A stretch of 64,000 nucleotides of DNA from contig NZ_CP060784.1 in NCBI RefSeq assembly GCF_014489555.1, positions 1,736,001-1,800,000 of the forward strand, written 5' to 3'. Under the pieces are notes generated by a model. It was given only the letters and a program-made list of their open reading frames with translations, was not told where the DNA came from and searched no databases. A program made the translations under genes and the position numbers. Numbering within the stretch: the stretch's first letter is position 1; every line of letters begins with the position of its first letter. Source of the DNA: Hymenobacter qilianensis. Lineage in GTDB: Bacteria; Bacteroidota; Bacteroidia; Cytophagales; Hymenobacteraceae. Positions 29,763 to 39,603 of the stretch are shown piece after piece.

Positions 29763-29811
29763 AGGACTGGTCGGAAGCGAGCTTCCTCTATACTGGGAAC
29801 CGAGCTTGTCG

Positions 29812-30399
29812 CTAAAAAGATTCTTCCTCCTTATAATGGGTGAAAAACAGCTTTTTTAGACGTACCAGGCACTTGTACTTTTGATTTTTGGCGTTGTCGG
29901 CATTGGTGTAGCCAAACTCAGCCGTGAGTTGCTGCATAGATTTCTCCTGCAGGTAAAAACCTTCAAGCAGCGACCGGCAAGGCTCTCCCAAGTGGTTGAG
30001 GGCTTCGGCCATGGTGGCAAAACGCTGGTCGCGCTCCTCCGCCTGGTCTACATCCGCTTCCGCACCGGTTTCGAGGTAAGGCTCATGGTCTTCGAGACGA
30101 CCGTTAAAACGGTTTTTCTCAGCTAAACGCTTGAGCCACAGGCGGCGGCACACTGCGTAGAGGTAGGTTTTGATCTGGCAGCTCAGCTCCAAAGAGCCTT
30201 CGCGCACCTTTTCATAAAACACCATTACGCCCTCCTGATACACGTCCTTGGCTTCGTCCTCGGTGCCGCTGTTTTGCAGCACCAGGTGCGAAATCATGGG
30301 CAGATGCAGGCGGTATAGTTGTGCCAATGCCCGATCGTCGCCGCCCTGAATGGCAGCCACGAACTCTTCATCAGTGTAGGAAGGTTGACCCTTACCCAT
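29812..30399 (-). CDS. ECF-type RNA polymerase sigma factor
   Basis: A 195-residue sigma-70 family factor. Region 2 covers about residues 25-90 (RALAQLYRLHLPMISHLVLQ and AKDVYQEGVMVFYEKV). Region 4 covers about 125-190, with the helix-turn-helix near 'SMQQLTAEFGYTNADNAKNQKYKCL'. The typical end 'RLKKLFF' suits Bacteroidota ECF factors. It would direct RNA polymerase to its own promoter set, and probably to its own operon with the downstream protease. The signal is unknown; envelope stress is a fair guess. Confidence 0.9.
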   Translation of the reverse strand: MGKGQPSYTDEEFVAAIQGGDDRALAQLYRLHLPMISHLVLQNSGTEDEAKDVYQEGVMVFYEKVREGSLELSCQIKTYLYAVCRRLWLKRLAEKNRFNGRLEDHEPYLETGAEADVDQAEERDQRFATMAEALNHLGEPCRSLLEGFYLQEKSMQQLTAEFGYTNADNAKNQKYKCLVRLKKLFFTHYKEEESF

Positions 30400-30530
30400 T
30401 CGCTTTGGTCTTTAATACAAGGAGAATGACTTAGTAACCCTCCCAAAATTTATTTTCTATCGTCGGGTTACCTTTCAGTCGAATGGGTATGAAGGACGTT
30501 TTTAGACAACATTTCAAACCTAACACCAAA

Positions 30531-30761
30531 ATGAAGAACTTCCTGAAAGTATCTGCCCTGGCTTTTGTATTCGCTGCTGCCCTGACTTCTTGCGAGTCGA
30601 AGCCTGCTGAGACGGAAACCACTACTACCGAGATGAGCACTGAGACTACCGTTCCTGCTACGGGCGACTCTACTATGGCTGCTCCTGCTGACTCTGCTGC
30701 CATGACGGCTCCCGCTGACGGCACTTCGACTTCGACCACCACGACGACGACCCAAGAGTAA
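30531..30761 (+). CDS. Small Thr/Ala-rich lipoprotein
   Basis: A 76-residue lipoprotein from the ATG at 30531 (MKNFLKVSALAFVFAAALTS then the lipid Cys). The mature part is a low-complexity T/A/S/E stretch (ETTTTEMSTETTVPATGDST) ending in a Thr run. Such short disordered lipoproteins are common on Bacteroidota outer membranes and have no assigned function. It is divergent from the ECF sigma gene, 131 bases away, and may share its control. The upstream ATG at 30483 gives a poor N-terminus. Confidence 0.75.
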   Translation: MKNFLKVSALAFVFAAALTSCESKPAETETTTTEMSTETTVPATGDSTMAAPADSAAMTAPADGTSTSTTTTTTQE

Positions 30762-30799
30762 AAGTAAGCAGCTGCCGGTTCAAACCGGTAAGTTGCCAA

Positions 30800-30840
30800 A
30801 CGACCCGGCTTCCTTAAACAGGAAGTCGGGTCGTTTTTTT
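30800..30840 (+). terminator. Rho-independent terminator of the small lipoprotein gene
   Basis: ACGACCCGGCTTCC pairs with GGAAGTCGGGTCGT (one G-T pair) around a seven-base loop, followed by eight T, 39 bases after the stop. Confidence 0.85.
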
Positions 30841-30915
30841 GTGCGCTTACTGTTCTGTAATTGCTTCAGCGAGAAATCAGTAGCTGCAATAAGTGCGTCG
30901 GCTGTGGCGTCGGGG

Positions 30916-32722
30916 CTACAGTTTTTCCTCCAGCCACAAAAAGCCTGCCCCCAGCAAAAACAAGCCAAAGAACCAAACCGCCGGCCACGCCTGACGAGTG
31001 AGTATCGGTGAAGCCATCGTAGAGCCAGGCGAATCGGCCAGCCACACTTGTGCCGCCTGTTGGCGTAGGTCAGCTTCAGGGCCGAGCCAATTTTGCCCCC
31101 CAAACACGTAAAACGAATGCGTCGCCTTACCAGCCAGCGCCACGCGGTGCCACCCCGCCGAGTCGGGCCAGAATTGTCCGGTGCTCCACTCAGCCAAGCG
31201 CGTATCCTGACGCATAGCCAGGCGTATGGGCTGCGCTGCGCCCTGCACCGTAGGCGCGGTAGTAGGAAAGGGGGCCGCAGTTAGCTGTACTTCTACCGGG
31301 GTATTGGGGCGAGGCCAGGCAGTTGTCACCCGCCAGGCCGCCGTAGAAGTCTCGGGCCGGGCCACGGCAGTCAACAGGCGGCTCCAGTAGGCATTATACG
31401 TCAGCGAATCATTCTGCAGAGCCCACCGGAAGGTTTCGGGTAGCACCGATACGACCATCGTTCCGGCCCCCAGGCGCTGGGATGCTACCACGGCCTGCCC
31501 CTGGCCCGTGGTAACCATGGGGCGCAAGCGGGCCGATGGCCGCAAGGTAGCCGGTACTGTAGCAGTGGTGCGGCCCGAAGCCCCGGCCACTGAATAGGCT
31601 GAGGCTTAGCAGAAGCTGCCATAGCAACAGGTACAATACTAAAAGTCGCCCGAGCCGGCGTGAGGCGAGGCAGGGGGGCCGCGTCGGCCAACACAATCAG
31701 GCCCGGCCCACCAGTGCGCAGTGCGGTGGTAAGCTGTTGAACTTCGCCCCCTGAAAGCGTGGATAGCGTGCCCGCATCGGCTATGACAGCATCATAATGT
31801 GCTAGCAAACTGGGTGTAAGCCGGGAAATGTCGTGGGTGGGCTGATTGAGAAACTCCGTCTGCGTCAGGCCACGGCTGATGCCTACGCGCAAGGCTACCG
31901 CGTGCTGCCGCGTGCCGAGCTGATTTTTCAGGAATTTGAATTCAAAAGACGGTGTGTTGGCCAGCAACAACACCCGTAGGGCGCGGGTGGGTACTACCTC
32001 CACCGGCACGGGCTCAGAGGTCAAAATTTGCCCCCCACGCCGCGCTACCAGCTCGTACACGGCCAAGCCGGCCGCCTTCGGCACGTAGCTCAACCGAAAA
32101 GCCCCCGGCCACGCGTCAGGCGCACCGAGTCGCGCGGCGCGCCTGCTGCCCGCAGGTGGACCCATGTTGGCGTGGTGTTGCCAGCGCTGGGGGGCAAATT
32201 ATCAAAGGAGCCCGCTATCTGCAGCGCCTGCCCTAGCTCTACGCGGGGCGTCCAATTGGCCACTCGAAAACCGGCCCGGGCGGGCGGTGCATGCCAGACT
32301 AGGCGGACCGGGCCGAGCAGGGGAAGGTCGGCGGCGGGCAAGCCTTTCCCCAGCACGTGCAGGATTCGCAGGTTGGGCTGCTGCTCTCTGATTTGCAGAA
32401 TGTTGGCGGCCGTAACCGTGTCAGCTCCCGATACGGAACTGGTGCGCCACAGGCGGGTAGCCGGCCCCAGCTGGCGCAACAAAGCTCGTAGCGTATCTGG
32501 CTGGAAGCCCTCGGTGAGTAGAATGGTTTCGTGCTGTGCGCCTGGTATGCTGCGGGTGGGCGGAAAGGCTGTAAACCAAAGCCCGGCTCCGGCCAGCACG
32601 CCCGCCAACAGGCGCAAGGCAAGCCGCTGTCGGTTGGGTCGGCGCAGGGCGCTCCAGGTCAGCCCTGCTACTAAAAGCACGCAGAGGATAAGTAGCGCGT
32701 AATACAGAAACGTGGGGGGCAT
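30916..32722 (-). CDS. Large envelope membrane protein of the MoxR operon (two frame breaks)
   Basis: About 602 residues after repair. Two N-terminal helices (FLYYALLILCVLLVAGLTW and LLAGVLAGAGLWFTA) and one C-terminal helix (AVWFFGLFLLGAGFLWLEEKL region) enclose a large periplasmic part. The block LRVLLLANTPSFEFKFLKNQ is typical of the glutamine-amidotransferase-like membrane proteins that follow BatA-type genes. The frame breaks at the C run 32102-32106 and near the C run 31581-31584; one base each restores continuity. I chose the ATG at 32722 (MPPTFLYYALL) over the TTG at 32731. It is the last gene of the minus-strand operon, 12 bases after DUF4175. Function is unknown beyond envelope biology. 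Confidence 0.75.
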
Positions 32723-32734
32723 TCTAGACAAAGC

Positions 32735-35017
32735 TTACCGGCTTAATTCCTGGAAATAGCGCTGGGCCAGCGGGTTGGCGGCCGGCACCCGCGTGGGCGT
32801 CGCCGCCGGGGTGGGGAGAAGGCCGGTAAGCGCACGCTCCACGGATGGCACAAGCTCTAGGCGTAGCGGCCGGCCGGCGCGCACATCTGATACCAGGCCA
32901 CGCAAATCGCGCAGGGCAGTGAGGTAGGCCCCCGGACGTTGCAGCGCGGCCTGCGCCAGGGCCTGACCCGCTTGTTCAAGTACTAAGGCATCAGTTGGTT
33001 TGGCAACCTGCCCGCGCCGAGTGGCGCCCAGCCAGCGCAAGGCAGCACGCACGGCAGGCTGCATGGGCGGGGGAGCAATTTTCTGCTCCCGGCGCGGCGC
33101 GGCGGCGTTGCCCATCTCGCCGGTAAGCCGAAGAGTAGCTTCTGGCAATATCGGCGGCGTAAAACCCGATTTCTTGACGTAAGCGCGCGTTTGCTGCTGC
33201 ACTTGCTTGAGCAGGCGCAGGGCCCGATACTCGTATGGCAAAGCTTCCTTCAGCCGGCTGGTGCGCAGCCGCAGCTCGGCTTCCCACATTTGAGCCAGCA
33301 CGCCGCGCAGCTTGGCTTTCACTTCTGGCTCCAGAAAGTCGGCCGTTTCGCTGTCGTCGTGCAGGTGCATGTAAGGCTCCATAAGCGCAGCCGTGGCAGC
33401 CTCGCCGGGAACGTCGGTAGCGGAAGGAAACTTGTCGCCGCTGTGGTCGTGGCCATCATCGGCCGAGTGCTCTTCCTGTTCGGTGCTTGGTTCCTGCTCG
33501 GCGGTAGCAGGATTGTCTTCCTCTTTTTTCGCTGCGGCCGGCCGGGTGGCCGTTTCGCCAATGCCCTGCTCAAACTCTTCGCCCAAAAACTTGCCATAGC
33601 GCATGCGCAGAATCTTCTGATCGAAGCCCAGATTGTTGCCGCGCTCCGCAACCGTAGTAGCGGGCAGGCGGGGCTGCTCGGCAATCAGCTTTTCAGTATC
33701 AATAATGATCTGGCGCTGACTCCGAAAGTACGCCGGAACCACGTTCACGCCCAACGACAGGTCGGAAGTGCCGTCTACCACGGCTGTATCTTCCCACTGC
33801 ACTAAGTACGTGTCGGAGCGGGTGCTGCCGCGGGCGTTGTCCCAGGCCTGCACATAGAAATATACCTCGTCACCATAGGTCAGGCCAAGTTTGGGCAGAC
33901 TAAGCAAATGGGTGGCCGTGGCTTGGGCGGGCTGTCCACGCAGCGGGCCGCTGAGGTCCGTAACTACTTCCGTAAATTTCACTGCTTCGCCCTGTCCCTG
34001 GGCTACTGTCGTTACCAAACGGGCTCGGCTCAGGCCGTAGTCGTCGCGCAAAGCCACCCGAATTGCTATTTGCGGCTTGTCGCCAAACTCAATGAGCGTA
34101 TACGGCTTCGGGTTCTGAATCTGAACCACAGGAGCCTGATCGGGCTGCACATCAATGGCATAATCATCGGAGGCTTTGCCGGCAAAACGTATTCGATAAA
34201 GCACGGAAGCCGTCAGGGTTTGCTCTGCTGTGAAGGTGTTGGCTTGGCCGGGAACAGCCCGAAAAGCCACCCGCCGCGTGCCCAGCTCCAGCTGCGGCGG
34301 CGCGTCGGCGGCGCGGTTTACGCGCACCGTCCAGCGCACCTTTGACCCGCTAGGGCAGCGGAAAGAAGCCATGGCGGCACTCGTAGCGGCGCGGCGCGTA
34401 TAAGGCGGCGGCGTCACGTTGATGCGCGTATCCGTAACGCGCGGCGCGGCTTGCGCGGCGGGATTAATCTTTTCTTCAGGAAAGTTCAGCGCTACGGCAG
34501 GGGCTACAGTTGGTGCCGGGGCCTGCGAGGTTGGCCGCAGCCACCAAGCTGCTCCCGCCAAAATAAGCAGCAACCCAGCCCAGCCCAGCGCCGGCTGAAA
34601 ATCAAACGGGAGCAAAGTTTTCTCCGTGGCTTGCAGCCCCTGCAAGCGGCTGCTTACGCGTTGGTGCTGAAGGCTTTCCAGCAAATTCAGTTCCGATGGC
34701 TCGCGCAGCAATAAGCCAGTGCTGTCTTCCAGTTGCGGAAAACGCCGGTCGAGCTGCCGGGCTGTGGGCACCAGGTCAGCGTTCCAGAAGTGGCGTAGCT
34801 GAATGATGGCGTAAGCGGCCAGCAGCAGCGCCGCTCCTCCCACTGCCCACATCGGCACGGGCCAGTAGCGGGCAATTACCGCCAGCAAAATGCCCCCCAC
34901 CCCAACAGGCAGCAACAAGGCGCCCGTTCGGCGCAGAGCATAACGGCGCCACTCGGCCCGGAGTGCGGGCGAGGCGGCCAGAGAAGGCGCTACAGCAGCT
35001 TGGGTTGTGGGTGTCAT
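32735..35017 (-). CDS. DUF4175 family membrane protein
   Basis: An intact 760-residue protein. Two N-terminal helices lie near residues 30-70 (LLLPVGVGGILLAVIARYW) and a third near 145-162. A long periplasmic region follows, with beta-sandwich segments, an acidic His/Asp/Glu-rich linker (SADDGHDHSGDKF) and helical C-terminal repeats. It matches the DUF4175 family found beside MoxR/DUF58/BatA genes. The start ATG overlaps the upstream BatA-like stop by four bases, which implies translational coupling. Its biochemical role is unknown. Confidence 0.85.
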   Translation of the reverse strand: MTPTTQAAVAPSLAASPALRAEWRRYALRRTGALLLPVGVGGILLAVIARYWPVPMWAVGGAALLLAAYAIIQLRHFWNADLVPTARQLDRRFPQLEDSTGLLLREPSELNLLESLQHQRVSSRLQGLQATEKTLLPFDFQPALGWAGLLLILAGAAWWLRPTSQAPAPTVAPAVALNFPEEKINPAAQAAPRVTDTRINVTPPPYTRRAATSAAMASFRCPSGSKVRWTVRVNRAADAPPQLELGTRRVAFRAVPGQANTFTAEQTLTASVLYRIRFAGKASDDYAIDVQPDQAPVVQIQNPKPYTLIEFGDKPQIAIRVALRDDYGLSRARLVTTVAQGQGEAVKFTEVVTDLSGPLRGQPAQATATHLLSLPKLGLTYGDEVYFYVQAWDNARGSTRSDTYLVQWEDTAVVDGTSDLSLGVNVVPAYFRSQRQIIIDTEKLIAEQPRLPATTVAERGNNLGFDQKILRMRYGKFLGEEFEQGIGETATRPAAAKKEEDNPATAEQEPSTEQEEHSADDGHDHSGDKFPSATDVPGEAATAALMEPYMHLHDDSETADFLEPEVKAKLRGVLAQMWEAELRLRTSRLKEALPYEYRALRLLKQVQQQTRAYVKKSGFTPPILPEATLRLTGEMGNAAAPRREQKIAPPPMQPAVRAALRWLGATRRGQVAKPTDALVLEQAGQALAQAALQRPGAYLTALRDLRGLVSDVRAGRPLRLELVPSVERALTGLLPTPAATPTRVPAANPLAQRYFQELSR

Positions 35018-36589
35018 GCGGGAGAAACGGGGGAAGAAATAGGTCGCCGCCGGGCCAGCAGGCGCTCCAGGCCAAATAGCAACGCCGCTGCCAGCACCGC
35101 CCAGGCCCGCAGATCGGTGAAGGTGTCAGGGGCCGGCCGCACTGCTTTCCGGGGGGCATTTTCAGAAGAATCTGAACTGCGCTGAATAGCCGCCTGAACC
35201 TGGCTTGGCGCAATTACCCGCTGATCATTACGGGCCAAATCAAGTGTTGGTGCAGATGGCTGCAACAATTCAAGCAGCAAAGCCGGCAGCTCCGGACTAT
35301 CCGGCAAGCCACTCCAAGCGGGGTTCAAACGCGTGTGCAGCGTGTATACCTGCCCGCGCCCTTCAGTTCGCCGCGACATTACTGCTTGGCCCGAGCCGTC
35401 AGTCCAAACAGCAGTGCTGGGGGGCAAAATAGCAGCCGTATCGCGACGCAAAACCGGAATCAGCACCTCCGCCCCGCAGGCCCGAATGAAGATGTTACGG
35501 CAGTTCCTGGCCCAGAAGCTTGTTGCCACCAGCTCAACCCTTTGTCTAGGCGCCGCTTCCACGCCGTCGATATAGGAGCTTTGCTCAGCCAGAAAACCCA
35601 CGTCAGTGAGTCAGAAGGGGAGGGCTCCGAGGCTGAAACGGTAATGACCGGCGGCACTAAAAGGCCACTGCCCGCCGCCCGCAACGCCGCCGCCAGATAG
35701 CGCGCGTCCTCGGCCTGGTCGGCCGTGTAATATACTCTTAGGCGCATGGCTGCTTGCACCGGTACAGCCATCGAATCGTCTGCTCGCCGCACTACAGCCT
35801 GCTTGGTCGCACTTGTTTCATAGCGCAGCGGTGGCAGACCCGGCACAGACACAGCGCCCGCGACATCGGGCCGAGCTACTGTAATAGGCTGAAACGTAGT
35901 TTTTTCCTCATCACTGCGCCCAACCAGCAGGCGCAGCTTGTCTGCTCCGCTAAGGCCCGCCGCCTGCACCCAAGCCCCCGAATCAGGAGAAGGAATAAGC
36001 TGCCAGGTGAGGTTGGGGGCAAATTGGAGCGGGTGCCTTGCAAATCAGCCAGCTTGGCCGGTGTAAGCAAGTGCACCGGTCTGTCTGCGAAACGCTGAGC
36101 GGCCTGCGCGGCGCGGGCCCACAGAAAGTCTGGCTCTGTTGTATAGCCAGCACTGTCCGAAGCCGTTGGATTAGCAACTATAGCGGTCCATTCTTCCGCT
36201 GAGATTAGCGGAAACCTCTTCTCCAAACGACTTACCTCATACCCTCGCCGTCGCAGCGAATCGACTAGTGGCCGCACACTTGGCAGCGTAGCCGACGTCA
36301 GCAGCTCCGGGCTCACCAGCACCTGCCCCCGCGCGGGTGGGGCGGGTCGTTGCCACGCCGGTCCGGCCAGAGCTACCGCCAAGACTGTCACTATAGCCGC
36401 CCGCAACAGCAGCAGCAACAGCTGCTCCAGCTTCAGGCTGCGCAGGCGCCGATTGGCCGAGGCCGCCAGCCACCGCACGCTGCCCACCTGCACCGTGCGG
36501 CCCGGCCGCCGGTTCCAGAGGTGGATGGCCAAGGGCACCAGCAGCCCCAGCAAAGCCAGCAACGCAGATGGAGTGAGAAGGGTGAACAA
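35014..36589 (-). CDS. BatA-like protein with N-terminal double-anchor domain (two frame breaks)
   Basis: The start FTLLTPSALLALLGLLVPLA followed by IHLWNRRPGRTVQVGSVRWL is the double-transmembrane anchor (TIGR02226, BatA N-terminal domain). The rest is periplasmic and ends with one more helix (LRAWAVLAAALLFGLERLL). The frame breaks at the G run 36015-36019 and at the C run 35472-35475. One base each gives 'SNLPPNLTWQLIPSPDSG' and 'GPAGAEVLIPVLRRDT', for 525 residues. No von Willebrand A domain with a MIDAS motif is obvious. The start codon is TTG. It is the third structural gene of the envelope operon; Bat proteins have been linked to aerotolerance and envelope stress. Confidence 0.8.
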
Positions 36590-36624
36590 GGTTGACTTAT
36601 GAATTAGTAATGAAAGACTTTTCT

Positions 36625-36723
36625 AAACGACCGTCATGCAGAGCATCTCGCGTGTTTGGTTGGATTATCATTGCAACATCAGCACGCGAGATGCTTCGCG
36701 GCGCTCTGCATGACGGTCGTTTT
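36625..36723. repeat. REP-like palindromic element (GTCATGC family), copy inside the operon
   Basis: Outer arms AAACGACCGTCATGCAGAGC and its complement enclose GAGATGCTTCGCG on the right. The left arm lacks about ten bases found in the right arm, so the palindrome is asymmetric. It sits in the 204-base gap between DUF58 and the BatA-like gene, the only large gap of this operon. Confidence 0.8.
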
Positions 36724-36793
36724 GATTGATATATAATGAAGAAAACATCACTCATCTAAAAGTACAAAATAGGTCGAAAAAGCCCCCCACGGC

Positions 36794-37668
36794 TCATATC
36801 TGGGCTTCGCGGCGGCGCAGAAACTCGCGCATGGCCTGATCAAGCGGGTCGGTGGTGCTGAGCTGATGGTAATCGAAACCGTGGCGCCGGGCCGATTGAG
36901 CCGTGTTGCGCAGCCATTCCTGGTGGTTTTGCTGATATGCGGCCCGCTGCTGGTCGGCGTCGAGCTGAAGAATCTGGCCGGTTTCGAGGTCTTCGAAGGT
37001 GATAGAGCCGCGGTAGGAAAACTGTAGCTCATTTTGGGCCACCAAGTGCAGAACCAATACCTCCCCGGCTACGGCCTGCAAGCGGGTGAGTAGTTGATCC
37101 ATCTCAGCATCTTCCTCATACAAGTCACTCACAAAAACCGTCAGAGCACGTTGGCGCCGGGAGGTGAGCGGAGCCAGCGTAGCAGTACTCGGAAAGCGAC
37201 CTATTGCCTCCGTTTTCTCCAACATATGAAAAAGTCGCGGCAGCTGCCGAGTCTCGGCCTTGGGGGCAAATGTTGAAGTCCTTCCGGTCGCAGGATGCTG
37301 AGCGCTACTGCATCGCCCTGATTAGTGGCTAGATATGCCATACTTGCCAGCACCAGCCGGGCATAATCCAGTTTGGTCAGGCCGTTGTCGTCGCGGTGAT
37401 TCATGCTGGCACTCGCGTCGAGCAGCAGATGGATCATTAGACTCGTTTCCACCTCCGACTCGCGGATGTAGTAGCGGTCGGAGCGGGCGGCCAGGCGCCA
37501 ATCGAGGCGGCGCAGGTCGTCGCCGGGCTGGTAGGGGCGGTATTGGCTAAACTCCAGGCCCACGCCGCGTCGCCGGCTCCGGTGCTGACCCGCCAGAAAG
37601 CCCTCCGCCGCCAGTTTGGCGGCTAAAGGCAAGTTGCGCAGAGCGTGTAGGGTTTCTGGAGCCAGCAT
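36794..37668 (-). CDS. DUF58 domain protein (one frame break)
   Basis: A 291-residue cytoplasmic protein of the DUF58 family, often paired with MoxR ATPases. The diagnostic block GQHRSRRRGVGLEFSQYRPY, then 'PGDDLRRLDWRLAARSDRYYIRE', is present. A vWA-like Asp/Ser metal motif follows (LLLDASASM). The frame breaks at the G run 37262-37266; one base gives HLPPKAETRQLPRLF and rejoins the C-terminal half. It starts 12 bases after MoxR. DUF58 is thought to be a client or partner of MoxR in building envelope complexes. Confidence 0.87.
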
Positions 37669-37679
37669 ACAATTCTAGG

Positions 37680-38657
37680 CTAAACGGCTACGGCTTTCAG
37701 CAACTCAGCTACGGCGTCATCGGCCGTGATATTCTCGGCTTCCGCATTAAAATTTAGCAACACCCGATGCCGCAACACTGGCGGTGCCAGCGTCCGCAAA
37801 TCGTCCAGGGTTACGGCGAAGCGGCCTTGCAGCAACGCCCGCGCTTTGGCGCACAAAATGAGAGCTTGTCCGGCCCGCGGGCCCGCGCCCCAGCGGCCGT
37901 AATCCTGAATAAACTTTACCTGCGTAGTGGCCGGCCGCGTGGCGCGTACCAAGCGGTTCACAAAATCGAGCAGCTCCGGGCTCAGGCTCACTTGGCGCAC
38001 AAGCTGCTGCAACTGCCGGATATCGGCGCTGCCCAGCACTGGCTTTACCTCGGCGCGGGCCGTGCCCGTGGTGCCGCTGAGTACTGCTAACTCTTCCTGC
38101 TCGGTGGGGTAGCCAATGCGCACGTACAACAAAAACCGGTCGAGCTGGGCTTCGGGCAATGGGTAAGTGCCGGCCTGCTCAATGGGGTTTTGGGTAGCCA
38201 GCAGAAAGAAGGGCTTGGGCAAAGCGTGTTCCTGACCAGCATACGTCACGTGGCCTTCCTGCATGGCTTCCAGCAAGGCCGCCTGGGTTTTGGGTGGTGT
38301 CCGGTTGATTTCGTCGGCCAATACTAAGCTGGCGAAAATCGGCCCCTCGTTAAACTTAAACGAGCGGTGGCCCGTGCCGTGGTCTTCCTCCAGTACTTCG
38401 GTGCCCAGAATATCGGTGGGCATCAAGTCGGGGGTGAACTGAATACGCCGAAACGACATATCGGTAGCCGCAGCTAAGGTGCGCACCAGCAAGGTTTTGG
38501 CTAGTCCCGGCACGCCTTCCAGCAGGGCGTGGCCGCCCGCTAGCAGCGCGACGAGCACTTCATCGAGCACTTCGCTTTGCCCTACAATGACTTTGGCAAT
38601 TTCTTCTTTAAGCGGAGGAAGTTTAGCTAACAGACGGTGTACTTCTTGTTCGGTCAT
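37680..38657 (-). CDS. MoxR-type AAA+ ATPase
   Basis: An intact AAA+ ATPase of about 325 residues. Walker A is GVPGLAKT, Walker B is LVLADEINR, sensor 1 is LATQNP, and sensor 2 lies near ARAGQALILCAKA. MoxR proteins act as chaperone-like ATPases that help vWA-domain partners reach their final state. I chose the ATG at 38657 (MTEQEVHRLLAKL); the longer start at 38678 adds MPEKAPC, which comes from the common AAAAAGCCCCC word. DUF58 follows after 12 bases. Confidence 0.92.
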   Translation of the reverse strand: MTEQEVHRLLAKLPPLKEEIAKVIVGQSEVLDEVLVALLAGGHALLEGVPGLAKTLLVRTLAAATDMSFRRIQFTPDLMPTDILGTEVLEEDHGTGHRSFKFNEGPIFASLVLADEINRTPPKTQAALLEAMQEGHVTYAGQEHALPKPFFLLATQNPIEQAGTYPLPEAQLDRFLLYVRIGYPTEQEELAVLSGTTGTARAEVKPVLGSADIRQLQQLVRQVSLSPELLDFVNRLVRATRPATTQVKFIQDYGRWGAGPRAGQALILCAKARALLQGRFAVTLDDLRTLAPPVLRHRVLLNFNAEAENITADDAVAELLKAVAV

Positions 38658-38736
38658 GCAGGGGGCTTTTTCGGGCAATATTCAGGCGTCGGTTCCCGCA
38701 GAGTTTCGCAGAGGAAAGGCGCAGTGTTCTTTAGGA

Positions 38737-39359
38737 TTAAGCGGTTAGCGCATACATCAGAATGTTGACGCCAAATTTGGTGTTGTCTTCGGCCAGCCAG
38801 CGCTTGTTGCGGTAGTCGTAGTCCCACTCGCAGCCGTAGTCTTTGTTGGAATACAAAACCCCGATGCGGCCGTTGATTTCCACCGCTTTCAGGTAGTCGT
38901 GTATCAGGTCGTCGCCCCAGCCATTTAGCTCGAAAGCCGTGGGGGCGGGCCATCCTTGAAAGTAAAGAAGGACTTATAAATCGGGTGCGTCTTGGCGATT
39001 TTCTTGAGGGCGCCTGCACCAAAGCACTGGCGCATCTGTTCTTCAAACGAACGGGCAAAGAGGCCGTCGATGTCATGGTTGCAATCGTCCACGAATACGA
39101 AGCCGCCATTGCGCACATACTGAGTGAAGTTCTGCTTTTCAGCCGCCGAAAACTGCACCAGGCGGTGCCCCGACAGGTAGCAGAACGGATAGCTGAAAAG
39201 ATCGGGGCTGTCTAGGGCCACCACCTTCTCTTTCTGATTGACGGGCACCGTAGTGTACTGAATCAGAGAGTGTAGCAAGTTGGTGGGCATTCGCTCATCC
39301 ACAGAATCCCAGTCGCCGGAACGGTATTGGAGGCGCACGAAGGTAAACGGAGCGGGCAT
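38737..39359 (-). CDS. DUF4159 domain protein (one frame break)
   Basis: A 207-residue protein of the DUF4159 family, a glutamine-amidotransferase-like fold found in MoxR/BatA operons. Typical blocks are FTFVRLQYRSGDWDS, YVRNGGFVFVDDCNHDIDGL and FEEQMRQCFG. The frame breaks at the G run 38941-38945; one base gives 'DGPPPTAFELNGWGDDLIHDYL' and the end 'VNILMYALTA'. I chose the ATG at 39359 (MPAPFTFVRL), which gives the usual length. No signal peptide is seen. It is the first gene of the operon, about 80 bases before MoxR. Confidence 0.85.
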
Positions 39360-39603
39360 AGAAGCAGGTAAGCGACGGAAAAGAGACGGCGGGAAGCCAA
39401 CAAAGTTGCCTGGGGGGCAAATTCTGGTTGGAAAATACAACCTGCCGCCGACTCATCCGGCAAATCTTAATAAGTCGTGGCTGGCTGCTGATTTTATTCT
39501 GGCCCAATTAATGCAAAACAATCATGTATAAATAATACGCTATTGCCTACAATACAATTTAAGGTTGAAGCGTATTACACTCACACTCTTATCTGCAACT
39601 ACT

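Noticed and set aside
30431..30799. Minus-strand protein opposite the small lipoprotein
   Set aside because: It is the mirror of a low-complexity Thr/Ala-rich frame, with Val/Ser runs and no family features.
35014..35601. A separate gene with an N-terminal 'MGFLAEQSS' start
   Set aside because: Its upstream half is the wrong frame; the true frame reads VFWLSKAPISTAWKRRL and joins near 35472.
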